The translations under genes and the position numbers were made by a program. From Streptomyces finlayi (GTDB lineage Bacteria > Actinomycetota > Actinomycetes > Streptomycetales > Streptomycetaceae): DNA of 64,000 bases. Under the pieces are notes generated by a model, which was given only the letters and a program-made list of their open reading frames with translations, was not told where the DNA came from and searched no databases. Shown here piece after piece: positions 32,591-41,795 of this stretch. Location of the stretch: NCBI RefSeq assembly GCF_014216315.1, contig NZ_CP045702.1, forward strand, positions 1,922,001 to 1,986,000, written 5' to 3'. Position 1 is the stretch's first letter, and every line of letters starts with the position of its first letter.

Positions 32591-32629
32591 ACCGGGGCGG
32601 TCCCTGTTCGAGGAGAGGGGCAGCGGGGA

Positions 32630-34048
32630 TTAGCCCATCTCCTCCAACGCCTTGCCCTTGGTCTCCTTCACGAACTTGAGCACGAAGGGGATCGAGAGCA
32701 CGGCAAAGAAGGTGTAGATGACGTAGGTGCCGGAGAGGTTCCAGTCCGCGAGGCTCGGGAAGCTCGCGGTGATCGCCCAGTTGGCGATCCACTGCGCGGA
32801 GGCGGCGACGCCGAGTGCGGCGGCCCTGATCCGGTTCGGGAACATCTCGCCGAGGAAGACCCAGACGACGACACCCCACGACAGGGCGAAGAAGAGCACG
32901 AAGACGTGGGCCGCGATCAGGGCGACGACGCCCTGGGTGTTGGGCAGTTTGCCGTCGACCAGGTCCGCGGAGAACGCCCACGCCTCGACGGCCAGCGCGA
33001 TCGCCATACCGCAGGATCCGACCAGGGCGAGCGGTCGGCGGCCCACCCGGTCGACCAGGATCATCGCGATCACCGTGCCGATGATGTTGATGATCGACGT
33101 GGTGAACGAGTAGAAGAACGATTCGGTCGGGTCGATGCCGACGGACTGCCACAGCGTCGCCGAGTAGTAGAAGGCCACGTTGATGCCGACGAGCTGCTGG
33201 AAGACCGACAGTCCGATACCGACCCAGACGATCGGCAGGAAGCGGAAGCGGCTGCCGAGCAGGTCACTGAAGCTGGACTTGTGCTCACGGTGCATGGCCG
33301 TCTCGATCTCGGTCACCCGTGCGTCGAGGTCCACGTTCTTGCCCTCGACCTCGGCCAGGATCTCCCTGGCCCGGCCCTTCTTGCCGACCGAGATCAGGAA
33401 CCGCGGCGACTCGGGGATCGCGAACGAGAGCAATCCGTACAGGACGGCGGGGACGACCATCACGCCGAGCATCCACTGCCAGGCTTCGAGGCCGGCGATC
33501 TCTCCGCGCTGGTCGCCGTCGGCGATCTGGAGGATGCCGTAGTTGACCAGCTGCGAGACGGCGATGCCGACGACGATGGCCGCCTGCTGGAAGGACCCGA
33601 GCCGGCCGCGGTAGGCGGGGGGCGAGACCTCGGCGATGTACGCGGGTCCGATCACCGAGGCCATACCGATGGCGAAACCGCCCACGACCCGCCACAGCGC
33701 CAGGTCGAGGAGCGAGAACGGCAGGGCCGAGCCGATGGCGCTCGCGGTGAAGAGCACCGAGGAGATCTGCATGCACCGGATGCGCCCGATCCGGTCGGCG
33801 ATGCGTCCCGCCGTCGCGGCGCCGATCGCACAGCCGATCAGGGCGATGGCGATGACCTGGGCGAGCGTCCCGGAACCGATGTCGTACCGATCGCGGATCG
33901 CTTCGACCGCGCCGTTGATCACTGAGCTGTCGTATCCGAAGAGGAAGCCGCCCATCGCTGCGGCTGCCGTAATGAAGATGACATGGCCGAGGTGGTCCGG
34001 ATGAGCCTTTCGGGCCCCGGACGCCGGTCCGTTCGCTGTGCTGGTCAC
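32630..34048 (-). CDS. glcP: sugar porter, MFS superfamily (GlcP-type glucose permease)
   Basis: 472 residues with twelve membrane helices and the sugar-porter signatures GRIADRIGRIRCM (loop 2-3), PAYIAEVSPPAYRGRLGSFQ, PESPRFLISVGKKG, FQQLVGINVAFYYSATLW and VFLGEMFPNRIRAAALG. The length and position next to smc match the glucose permease GlcP of S. coelicolor, from memory, which imports glucose by proton symport. The upstream region is relatively AT-rich and has a GTTG/CAAC palindrome near 34,147-34,154. Confidence 0.88.
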   Translation of the reverse strand: MTSTANGPASGARKAHPDHLGHVIFITAAAAMGGFLFGYDSSVINGAVEAIRDRYDIGSGTLAQVIAIALIGCAIGAATAGRIADRIGRIRCMQISSVLFTASAIGSALPFSLLDLALWRVVGGFAIGMASVIGPAYIAEVSPPAYRGRLGSFQQAAIVVGIAVSQLVNYGILQIADGDQRGEIAGLEAWQWMLGVMVVPAVLYGLLSFAIPESPRFLISVGKKGRAREILAEVEGKNVDLDARVTEIETAMHREHKSSFSDLLGSRFRFLPIVWVGIGLSVFQQLVGINVAFYYSATLWQSVGIDPTESFFYSFTTSIINIIGTVIAMILVDRVGRRPLALVGSCGMAIALAVEAWAFSADLVDGKLPNTQGVVALIAAHVFVLFFALSWGVVVWVFLGEMFPNRIRAAALGVAASAQWIANWAITASFPSLADWNLSGTYVIYTFFAVLSIPFVLKFVKETKGKALEEMG

Positions 34049-34278
34049 GTGAACTCCTGATGCCTGGCCGCTACGTCAGACGTGGGGGGCGAGCTCTCCC
34101 TAGTGGCCCACAACTTTCCCGGCGCCACCACTTGAAGGCAAAAACAACGTTGCAGAGACTATGCGTTCAAGTTTCGAAGTCAAACGCCAAGGAAGGTCAG
34201 GCGAAGTCTCACATCCACCCAGGAGCACCCAAAGTGCGCGTTGAAGTTGTGACGATTGAGTAAAGAGAGTCTGCGCAG
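34049..34278. other. glcP upstream region
   Basis: This 230-bp gap between glcP and smc is AT-rich around 34,138-34,200 (AAAAACAACGTTGCAGAG). It probably holds the glcP promoter on the minus strand. No clear boxes or terminator for smc were found. Confidence 0.35.
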
Positions 34279-37200
34279 TCAGCGGAGGCGCTGGCTGATC
34301 ACCTTGGAGACACCGTCGCCCTGCATGGAGACTCCGTACAGCGCGTCGGCGACCTCCATCGTCCGCTTCTGGTGCGTGATCACGATGAGCTGCGAGCTCT
34401 CCTGAAGCTCCTCCATGATCCGGATCAGCCGCTGCAGATTGGTGTCGTCCAGGGCCGCCTCGACCTCGTCCATCACATAGAACGGGCTGGGCCTGGCCTT
34501 GAAGATCGCGACCAGCAACGCCACGGCCGTCAGGGACCGCTCGCCGCCCGACAGCAGGGAAAGCCGCTTGACCTTCTTGCCCGGCGGACGCGCCTCGACG
34601 TCCAGGCCGGTCGTCAGCATGTTGTCCGGATCGGTGAGGATCAGCCGTCCCTCGCCGCCCGGGAAGAGCCGCGAGAAGACGCCCTCGAACTCGCGGGCGG
34701 TGTCCCGGAACGCCTCGGTGAACACCTGCTCGACCCGCTCGTCGACCTCCTTGATCACCTGCATCAGATCGGCCCGGGTCTTCTTCAGGTCTTCAAGCTG
34801 CTCGGAGAGGAAGTTGTGCCGCTCCTCCAGGGCCGAGAACTCCTCGAGGGCGAGCGGATTCACCTTCCCGAGTTGCTGATACGCCCGTTCGGCCGCCCTG
34901 AGCCGCTTCTCCTGCTCGGCCCTCACGAAGGGCTGCGGCCGGTTGCGCGGATGCTCCGGATCGTCCGGCAGTTCCTCGCCCTCGGCCGCCGGGGACGGCG
35001 GCACCAGCTGATCGGGGCCGTACTCGGCGGTCAGCCCGGCCGGCTCCACCCCCAGCTCCTCCAGGACCTTCGCCTCCAACTGCTCGATCCGCAGCCGCTT
35101 CTCGGCACCCAGCACCTCCCCGCGGTGAACGGAGTCGGTCAGCTTGTCCAGCTCGTCCTTGAGCGCGCGGCCCCTGCCCCGCTCGGCCGCCAGACCCCGT
35201 TCGCGCTCCGCCTTCGCCGCCTCGGCCGAGGTCCGCTCCTCCTCGGCCCGTACGACGGACACCTCCACGTGCGCGAGCAATTGACGGGCGCCGGAGGCCA
35301 CAGCCGAGGCGACCTCGGCCTCGTGGCGCAGCCGCGCGCGGCGCTGTTCGGCGCGAGCACGGGCCTCCCGTTCGGCGCGGGCGCCGCGGTCCAGGGAGTC
35401 AGCACGTCCGGCGAGCGCCTTGACCCGTTCCTCGTGTGTACGCGCCTGGAGGCGGGCCTCCATCTCGGTCTGGCGGGCGTTGGCCCCGTCGGCGGCGAGC
35501 CGGTCACGCACGGAGGTGTCGGGCTCCTCCTCGACCGGCGTCTCCTCGGCGACCAGCAGCCGTTCGGCCAGCTCCTCGGCCTCCCCGGCCGCGCGCTCCG
35601 ACGCCTCCTGGGCGCGTGCCGCCGCAGCGGCCGTACGCTCCGCCTCCCCCGCCGCCCCCCGGGCCTGCCCGGCGAGCCGGCCGAGCCGCTGGGCCACCCC
35701 GGACTTCTCGCGCTCGGCAGCCCTTCGGTGCTCCCCCAGCTCCTCGACAAGATGGGCGCGGTCGCGGCGCCGCTCCTCCGCGAGCTGCTGGGCGGCGGCG
35801 AGTTCCTCGCACCGTACGGCCAGTTCCGACAGTTCGGCCGCGGCCTCGTCGACCGATGCCTGCACTTCGAGGAGGCTGGGCGCCCCGGCCGAACCGCCCT
35901 GCGCGAAGGAGGCGCCCAGAACGTCGCCCTCCAGCGTCACGGCAGTCAGTCCGGGGTGGGCGGCGACGAGATCCTCGGCGTCCTCCAGCGTGCCGACGAC
36001 CACCATGTCGCGCACCAGCGTGCGGACGGCGCCCATCAGCCCGGCCGGTCCGCTCACCAGGTCCACGACAGCGGGCAACCGGCCGGCGAACGGCCCGGGG
36101 CCCTCCTCCGCGGCGGTGTCCCGCGACCGGGGCTCCGCACCGAGGAGCAGCGCCGCGCGCCCCGCGTCCTGTTTGCGCAGCAGCCTGATCGCGTCCGCGG
36201 CGGCCGCCGGGTCCGTGGCCGCGACCGCGTCGGCCGCCGCGCCCAGGGCGGCCGCCACCGCCATCTCGTACCCCGGCACCACCGTGAGCAGCTCCGCGGC
36301 CGGGCCGATCAGCCCGGCCGGCCGGTTCTGCGGGTCGAGGAGCGCGCCCGTCCCGTCCTTGCGTCGCAGACCCAGTGACAGCGCCTCGTGGCGGGCGGCC
36401 ACCGCGGCCCGCTTCCGTTCCGCCGCCGTCACCGCCTCGCGGGCGGCGCCGTGCGCGGCCTCCGCCCCGGCGAGATCCCGCCTGGCCGCGTCGTGCCGCT
36501 CACCCAGGTCCGCGTCGTCCGCGTCCAGCCCGTCCACCTCGGCCTTGAGCTGCTCGTACTCCTCCTGCGCGGCGACGGCACGCCCCCTGGCCTCGTCGCG
36601 GGAGGCGGCCAGCCGGTCGATCTCCGCCTGCGCCGAACCGGCCCGGCCGCGGGCGGCGTTGACCTGGCCGCGCAGCCGGGCCAGGCCCTCGCGCCGGTCG
36701 GCGATGGCACGGGCCGCGTCCTTGAGCCTGCGTTCCTCGGCGGCCAGCTCCCGCTCCAGCTCGGCGCGGTGTGCGGTGGTGTCCTCCAGCGCGTGCTCCG
36801 CCGCCTCCAGCGCGGCGGTCAGCTCGGCCTCCTGCTCGCGAATCCGGGCGGCCTCGCGCTCCATGCTCTCCGGGTCCCTGAAACCCTGCCCGCGCCGCTC
36901 GTCCTCGGGGGCTTCGGTGGCGCTCTTGACCCGGGCGTCGGCGAGGGAGACCGTGCCGCGGACCCGCTCGGCGAGCTGCGAGAGCTCGTACCAGGTCTGC
37001 TGGGCCCGCTGGAGCCGCGGCGCCAGCCGCCGTACCTCGTCCTCCAGCTCCGCCTCGCGTCCCAGGGCGGCCTTCAGATCCGCCTCGGCCGCCTCCCTGC
37101 GCTGCCTGAGCGCGGCCTCGTCGGCGATCTCGGTGCGCAGTGCGTCGTTGAGGCGCACCAGGTCGTCGGCGAGAAGCCGCAGCCGGGAGTCGCGGAGGTC

Positions 37201-37860
37201 GGCCTGGATGACCGCGGCGCGGCGGGCCACGGCGGCCTGCCGGCCCAATGGCTTCAGCTGCCTCCGCAGTTCTCCCGTGAGGTCCTGGACGCGGGCCAGA
37301 TTGGCTCCCATCGCCTCCAGCTTCCGCAGCGCCTTCTCTTTGCGCTTGCGGTGTTTGAGGACTCCGGCGGCCTCTTCGATGAATGCGCGCCGCCCCATGG
37401 GATCGGCGTGCAGTACGGAGTCCAGCCGGCCCTGGCCGACGATGACGTGCATCTCGCGGCCGATACCGGAATCCGAGAGGAGTTCCTGAATGTCGAGGAG
37501 CCGGCAGGTGTCGCCGTTGATCTGGTATTCGCTGCCGCCGTTGCGGAACATGATCCGCGTGATGGTGACTTCCGCGTACTCGATCGGCAGCGCACCATCG
37601 GAATTGTCGATGGTCAGCGAGACCTCGGCCCTCCCGAGCGGCGGCCGGCCCGTGGTTCCGGCGAAGATCACGTCTTCCATCTTGCCGCCGCGCAGGGATT
37701 TGGCTCCCTGCTCACCCATCACCCACGAGAGCGCATCCACCACATTGGATTTGCCTGATCCATTGGGGCCGACGACGCAGGTGATCCCGGGCTCGAACCG
37801 CAGGGTCGTGGCGGAGGCGAATGATTTGAAACCACGCAGGGTCAGGGCCTTGAGGTGCAC
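34279..37860 (-). CDS. smc: chromosome segregation protein SMC
   Basis: 1193-residue condensin ATPase that organises and segregates chromosomes, important during sporulation septation in Streptomyces. Head parts: Walker A GPNGSGKSNVVDALSWVMG at the N-terminus, signature LSLLSGGERSLTAVALL and Walker B PFYVMDEVEAALDD at the C-terminus. Between them are two long coiled-coil arms flanking a hinge at about residues 510-650 (LLTVVPGYEMAVAAALGAAA). ScpA/ScpB partners are not in this window. The start gives MHLKALTLRGFKSFA, the normal SMC beginning. Confidence 0.97.
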   Translation of the reverse strand: MHLKALTLRGFKSFASATTLRFEPGITCVVGPNGSGKSNVVDALSWVMGEQGAKSLRGGKMEDVIFAGTTGRPPLGRAEVSLTIDNSDGALPIEYAEVTITRIMFRNGGSEYQINGDTCRLLDIQELLSDSGIGREMHVIVGQGRLDSVLHADPMGRRAFIEEAAGVLKHRKRKEKALRKLEAMGANLARVQDLTGELRRQLKPLGRQAAVARRAAVIQADLRDSRLRLLADDLVRLNDALRTEIADEAALRQRREAAEADLKAALGREAELEDEVRRLAPRLQRAQQTWYELSQLAERVRGTVSLADARVKSATEAPEDERRGQGFRDPESMEREAARIREQEAELTAALEAAEHALEDTTAHRAELERELAAEERRLKDAARAIADRREGLARLRGQVNAARGRAGSAQAEIDRLAASRDEARGRAVAAQEEYEQLKAEVDGLDADDADLGERHDAARRDLAGAEAAHGAAREAVTAAERKRAAVAARHEALSLGLRRKDGTGALLDPQNRPAGLIGPAAELLTVVPGYEMAVAAALGAAADAVAATDPAAAADAIRLLRKQDAGRAALLLGAEPRSRDTAAEEGPGPFAGRLPAVVDLVSGPAGLMGAVRTLVRDMVVVGTLEDAEDLVAAHPGLTAVTLEGDVLGASFAQGGSAGAPSLLEVQASVDEAAAELSELAVRCEELAAAQQLAEERRRDRAHLVEELGEHRRAAEREKSGVAQRLGRLAGQARGAAGEAERTAAAAARAQEASERAAGEAEELAERLLVAEETPVEEEPDTSVRDRLAADGANARQTEMEARLQARTHEERVKALAGRADSLDRGARAEREARARAEQRRARLRHEAEVASAVASGARQLLAHVEVSVVRAEEERTSAEAAKAERERGLAAERGRGRALKDELDKLTDSVHRGEVLGAEKRLRIEQLEAKVLEELGVEPAGLTAEYGPDQLVPPSPAAEGEELPDDPEHPRNRPQPFVRAEQEKRLRAAERAYQQLGKVNPLALEEFSALEERHNFLSEQLEDLKKTRADLMQVIKEVDERVEQVFTEAFRDTAREFEGVFSRLFPGGEGRLILTDPDNMLTTGLDVEARPPGKKVKRLSLLSGGERSLTAVALLVAIFKARPSPFYVMDEVEAALDDTNLQRLIRIMEELQESSQLIVITHQKRTMEVADALYGVSMQGDGVSKVISQRLR

Positions 37861-37969
37861 GCCGCCGGACTCTACCTTTCACTCTCGGTTTCGCTGATGA
37901 AGGTGCAGGGCACATCAGACGGTAAGGGAAGGGCGGTACGTCCGGGGCGGACCGGGGGGATCTCTGCGG

Positions 37970-37999
37970 GGGAAAGAAAAAGGGACGCCGAAGCGTCCC
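37970..37999 (-). terminator. intrinsic terminator before smc
   Basis: The 7-bp stem GGGACGC/GCGTCCC (37,982-37,988 with 37,993-37,999, loop CGAA) is followed on the minus strand by TTTTTCTTTC. It is a rare, textbook U-tract terminator and probably ends the transcript of the 70-residue protein gene. It accounts for the 37,861-38,151 gap. Confidence 0.85.
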
Positions 38000-38151
38000 C
38001 TGTACTTGAATCGGCCTGCGCTACGGACCGAGGCCGCGGTTCACGAGCAAACCTCGAAGACCAGGGACGACGATCCGTGACGAAGGCATTCCGGTGGTGA
38101 GATCAAGCGGGTGCCGTATGCGACGCCCGGCCGGCCCCGTCAGGGTTCCGG

Positions 38152-38364
38152 TCAGGTCAGCGCGGGCTCCGCTTGGGGTACGTCGATGTCCATGCTGTCG
38201 AGCAACGAATCCTGGTGCTGAGCGGCGGCGTTCAGCGCGTCGTTTTCGTCCTGGATCCGGACAAGCTCGGATTCCAGGTCCTGGACGCGCTGCTGGAGCC
38301 GTCGCATCTCGGCGAGGAGTCGCGGATCGGAACCGCCGACGTAACCGAGAAGCGCCTTTGCCAT
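38152..38364 (-). CDS. small coiled-coil protein, conserved in Streptomyces
   Basis: 70 residues. It starts MAKALLGYVGGSDPRLLAEM and continues with a clear heptad pattern (LQQRVQDLESELVRIQDEND), ending in an acidic tail. It is probably an alpha-helical dimer. I know of no function. A GGAGGA ribosome binding site precedes the ATG. A U-tract terminator lies downstream, and its 5' side contains an unusual run of three hairpins. Confidence 0.8.
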   Translation of the reverse strand: MAKALLGYVGGSDPRLLAEMRRLQQRVQDLESELVRIQDENDALNAAAQHQDSLLDSMDIDVPQAEPALT

Positions 38365-38394
38365 GATGGATGGTCCTCCACACTGAGTGACCGA

Positions 38395-38490
38395 CCGATG
38401 CGGTGTGGGTCGTGAGGGAATCGCACCCGCGGTGCTCGGCAGTGCTCTGTCTCCACTGCGGTTCTGCTGCCAATCAGCTCTGCCAAACAG
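38395..38490 (-). ncRNA. structured, tRNA-like element in the leader of the 70-residue protein gene
   Basis: Read on the minus strand, three adjacent hairpins occur: GCTG-ATTGG-CAGC, GCAGTG-n9-CACTGC, and GCACC-GCG-GGTGC. The last is followed by CGATTCCC, which resembles the T-arm of a tRNA (GGGTGCGATTCCC). No acceptor stem could be matched, so it is not a normal tRNA. It could be a tRNA pseudogene or a leader RNA. The remaining gap (38,365-38,801) holds only a TTGAC-G-GTCAA inverted repeat at 38,528-38,538. Confidence 0.4.
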
Positions 38491-38801
38491 CTAAGGTGCG
38501 CGGGGTTTTCAGCGTCTCACCAAAAAGTTTGACGGTCAACACGATCACACCCCGCAGAGGCGTGCATCCCCGGGGCGCGCGGCCTATGGATCATGCGGCG
38601 CGACTCTCCTGCGGGGCCCCGAGGGGCGGGAGGCTCTTCGTTACCGCCGCAGCCTGGCATGTCGGCCCGCTCTTGGCAACCATCACCGGCCGTGCGTCAA
38701 TTCGCAGGTCATTTCGGGTGCGCGGCCCCTGGAGGGACCTCGGTCACCCCTCGCCGCACCCCGAATACGGAGTGGAACGGAGCCGGATCGCCGACTTCCG
38801 T

Positions 38802-39083
38802 TCAACGGATCGCGAATCCCTCATAACCGCCGCGCGGGGTGTCCCAGATCTCAGTCACTCCGTCCACGTGGCCGGGTGTGTCGTCGGAGCGCAGCCAGTC
38901 CAGCAGTCGGTGGCAATTCTCACGTGGGCCCTCGGCCACCACCTGCACCCTGCCGTCGTCGAGATTGAGCGCGAAGCCGCGGAGGCCGCCGATCTCCAAA
39001 GCGTTTGCCCTGGTGAACCAGCGGAACCCTACTTGCTGTACTCGGCCGCGTACCCAAACAACGAGTCTTGCATCTTCGTTCAT
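38802..39083 (-). CDS. acyP: acylphosphatase
   Basis: 93-residue enzyme that hydrolyses acyl-phosphates. The catalytic Arg lies in VRGRVQQVGFRWFTRANAL and the catalytic Asn in GFALNLDDGRVQVVAEG, both in the expected places. The overall length is normal. It stands alone between the smc group and the CAP-domain gene. Confidence 0.93.
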   Translation of the reverse strand: MNEDARLVVWVRGRVQQVGFRWFTRANALEIGGLRGFALNLDDGRVQVVAEGPRENCHRLLDWLRSDDTPGHVDGVTEIWDTPRGGYEGFAIR

Positions 39084-39160
39084 AGCCGAACGCTAACGGG
39101 CCAATTGTTCGCGGGGCACGTCACCCCTTTACTCCATGGCGTACAGTCCGGTCGCAATAG

Positions 39161-39180
39161 CCTCACCCGAACGGGTGAGG
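39161..39180. promoter_or_regulatory. palindromic operator candidate upstream of the CAP gene
   Basis: The 20-bp perfect inverted repeat CCTCACCCG-AA-CGGGTGAGG is centred about 70 bp before the CAP gene start. No regulator is known for it. Confidence 0.55.
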
Positions 39181-39238
39181 CTCATGGGAGTAACGGTGAC
39201 GCCGCGAGGGCGTCCGGAGCACATGGAAGGCACAGCGC

Positions 39239-40098
39239 ATGGGACGCCACGGCAAGAAGCGGGCCTCGATCCCTGTACGCACGGGTCTCCTCGGCGTCTC
39301 CGCGGCCATGGCCGTCGGCGCCGTCGCCGTCACCTCCGGTCTGCTGCCCGGCGGTGACACCTTCGAGGTACGCGGCAGCTCATCGGCCGACCAGGTCCGC
39401 TCGGGAGGTGCACCTGACCTGCTGACCCAGGGCGGGCAGACGGCCTCACCGACCGGCCGCGCCTCGGCCTCCGCCGGGACGAGCCGCTCCAGTGAACGGC
39501 CCGCAGCCCCTTCCACCTCGCCTTCTTCGAAGTCCGCAGAGCCCAGCAAGCCGGCCGCGACCCCTTCGAAGAGCGCGGCGAAGCCGAAGCAGCCGACCAA
39601 GGCGCCCACGAGGAAGACCCCCCGGAGACGAGCGCGGCACCGGCCACCAAGACACCGGCCGCCCCGAAGACCTCGCCCGCCGCCCCGGCCCCCAAGCCCT
39701 CGGCCCCGGACACCGGCACGACCCAGTCCGCCCGTGCCTCCGTGCTCGCTCTCGTCAACGAGGAACGCGCGAAAGCCGGCTGCAGCCCGCTCGCCACGTC
39801 CCGCGGGCTGACCTCCCTCGCCCAGGACCTCAGCGAGGACATGGCCGCGCGCGGCTTCTTCGCCCACACCGACCCCGACGGCGCGACCCCGTGGGACCGG
39901 GCGGCGAAGGCGGGCGTGCTGGGCCTCGGCGGCGAGAACATCGCCCGCGGCCAGGCCGACGCGCAGTCCGTGATGGACGGCTGGATGAACAGCGACGGCC
40001 ACCGTGCGAACATTCTCAACTGCGACTACAAGACGCTCGGCGTCGGCATCCACCACGGCTCCGGCGGCCCCTGGTGGACGCAGGACTTCGGCTTCTGA
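39239..40098 (+). pseudogene. secreted CAP-domain protein with a one-base frameshift
   Basis: The N-terminal frame (39,239-39,811) gives a basic start (MGRHGKKRASIPVRTGLLG), a membrane or signal segment, and a Ser/Pro/Lys-rich linker. The second frame (39,742-40,098) encodes a complete CAP/SCP domain: LALVNEERAKAGCSPL, HTDPDGATPWDR, GGENIARG and the final WWTQDFGF. The switch is needed at the C6 tract 39,618-39,623: one extra C would join them into about 286 residues (KTPPETSAAPATK). This is either a real frameshift mutation or a sequencing error in a homopolymer. The 3' end is also the integration site of the element that follows. Confidence 0.82.
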
Positions 40099-40099
40099 G
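40079..40099. repeat. attL of the integrative element
   Basis: CGCAGGACTTCGGCTTCTGAG covers the last codons and stop of the CAP gene. It recurs at 46,223-46,243 with one change (TTC to TGC). In between lie an integrase and accessory genes. Confidence 0.75.
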
Positions 40100-40140
40100 A
40101 AACCCACAGGTCAGAGGCTTTCGACCGCCCTTGGGCCGTC

Positions 40141-41355
40141 TCAGGGCCGTGGCATGTGCCCAGTCCTCTTGAAGACGTCGTCCACCGCAGCTCGGGTACG
40201 GGTCTCGCTCGCGGGCATCAGGTGGGTGTACGTCCGTAGCGTGAAACCGGGGTCGTGGTGCCCCAGGTACTCACTGAGTGCCTTGATGCTCTCCCCCGCG
40301 TCCAGAAGCACCGACGCATAGAAGTGCCTCAGAGCGTGCGTGCCGTTGTCGCGAACCGTAGGGACGCCCGCGGCTTCGAGAGCGGGCTTCCACACTCGGT
40401 GGTTGAAGCGATTGCGATTCAGTGAGAGGCCCTCAGGGCTGTAGAGGATGAGAGCCGCGGTGACGGGCTTCCCGTCCACGGACTTCCACGGCAAGGTGAC
40501 CGGCCTTGCCGGGTATCGCGCCATGTGGGCCCGCAGCGCATCCGCGACGGACTCAGGCAGCGGAACGTCCCTTTCCTTGCCTCCTTTGGGCGGGGCGAAC
40601 ACCGGCCGGTTCCGCAGTAGCTTCACCTGCCGCACCACGTGCACGACTCCACTGAGGAAATCCACGTCCTCTACAGCCAGTCCGAAGACTTCCCCCTGTC
40701 GCATCCCGCACCCTGCGGCAGGCTCCACCAAAACGCGGTAGCGCGCGGGAAGTGCTGCCTGCACAGCCATGACTTGGTCGGCCGGCCACGGCTTCACCTT
40801 GCGTGGATCGAGGCGGGGAGCCTTGACCGAACGGGCGCTACACGGATTCGAGCGGATCAGCCGATCCTCGACCGCTGCCGTGAACACCGTTGAGACGTGA
40901 GCGAAGATTCCGCGCCGGTATGCCGGGGAGAGTCCGGCATCCTCCAGGGTCCGGATCCACTGTCGAAGGTGGGTCGGATTGAACGAGGCCAAGGAACGCT
41001 GTCCCAGGTGGGGAATCGCGTGCAAGCGAAGCCGCATCTCCACAGACTCCCGCGTCGAGGGATCTGTCATCTGAGTCGTCATCCACTTGACGGTGTACTG
41101 CTCGAACGTCACTTTCCCTGCATCCAGGTCGACGTAGTCGCCGCGCGCCATGTCGGTCTCGATCTGCGACAACCACTGCTCTGCGAGGCGCTTCTGTCGG
41201 TCGGGGAAGGACTTGGACTTCTCGGTGCCGTCAGGACTGACGTAGCGGGCGCGGTATCGCATTCCGGTTCCGTGGCGATCGCTCTTGATCCTGACGGGCT
41301 TTCCGCTGGGGGCGGTCTCGGTCTTGAACCAGCGGTCCTGAATATGGCCAGCCAT
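40141..41355 (-). CDS. int: tyrosine recombinase/integrase
   Basis: 404 residues. The N-terminal part is an arm-binding-like domain (RIKSDRHGTGMRYRARYVSP). A core-binding SAM-like domain follows, then the catalytic domain: CGMRQGEVFGLAVEDVD (Arg I), HALRHFYASVLLDAG (H-x-x-R), YLGHHDP (His) and the nucleophile Tyr in TLRTYTHLMP. All catalytic residues are present. It probably catalyses integration into the 3' end of the CAP gene. Its 3' end is 42 bp from attL. Confidence 0.92.
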   Translation of the reverse strand: MAGHIQDRWFKTETAPSGKPVRIKSDRHGTGMRYRARYVSPDGTEKSKSFPDRQKRLAEQWLSQIETDMARGDYVDLDAGKVTFEQYTVKWMTTQMTDPSTRESVEMRLRLHAIPHLGQRSLASFNPTHLRQWIRTLEDAGLSPAYRRGIFAHVSTVFTAAVEDRLIRSNPCSARSVKAPRLDPRKVKPWPADQVMAVQAALPARYRVLVEPAAGCGMRQGEVFGLAVEDVDFLSGVVHVVRQVKLLRNRPVFAPPKGGKERDVPLPESVADALRAHMARYPARPVTLPWKSVDGKPVTAALILYSPEGLSLNRNRFNHRVWKPALEAAGVPTVRDNGTHALRHFYASVLLDAGESIKALSEYLGHHDPGFTLRTYTHLMPASETRTRAAVDDVFKRTGHMPRP

Positions 41356-41795
41356 GTGGACTGTGTCCTCTCGACGAGTTGATGTGAGGGAGGCGGCCTG
41401 TGCCGCTCGGTGCGCTGTTCTGAGAGGAGTTTTCGGAGTATCCGGGTGGCGCCTCCCTGCCTCCCTGGACGCTGTTTGCGCTGGTCAGGTACAGGGAGGT
41501 GGGTCAGGGATGCGGTGAGGGAGTTCTCCCTGACTCCCTGGACGGATTGGGGTCCTCTCCCTGCAAGGGCGTGGGGGTGGGGCGAGCGCACATCGGCGGC
41601 TGTGCCGCCTTGCGCGGGGTGCGGCGCCACCCCCTTTACCGGCTTTACCTTGCAGGCCAGAGGCCCTTACCTAGCCCTCTACCGGGGTAGAGGGCTCCCC
41701 TTACCCGGGCAGTCCGGATAAGGGGGCCCGCTGCCCTCGCGACCGCCGCGCCGTCGCGGGGCGCAGGTCAGGGGGTGGGGCTTTACCTCTGCCAG
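41356..41795. other. non-coding repeat region between int and the excisionase gene
   Basis: 440 bases with no credible gene. Contents: two copies of CTCCCTG-(C/A)-CTCCCTGGACG (about 41,452 and 41,527), TTTACC repeats at 41,632-41,650, a variant core GCAGGCCAGAGGC at 41,652-41,664, a perfect 24-bp palindrome AGCCCTCTACC-GG-GGTAGAGGGCT at 41,673-41,696, and another core GCAGGTCAGGGGG at 41,763-41,775. An unusually long gap here suggests attP, integrase arm sites or an origin, or the remains of a lost gene. Confidence 0.6.
41673..41696. repeat. 24-bp palindrome
   Basis: Perfect 11-bp arms with a GG spacer, the longest simple palindrome in the element. Function unknown. Confidence 0.75.

Noticed and set aside
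38395..38490. A functional tRNA gene
   Set aside because: No acceptor stem, wrong T-loop (TGC for TTC) and a 9-base middle loop; kept only as a tRNA-like element.
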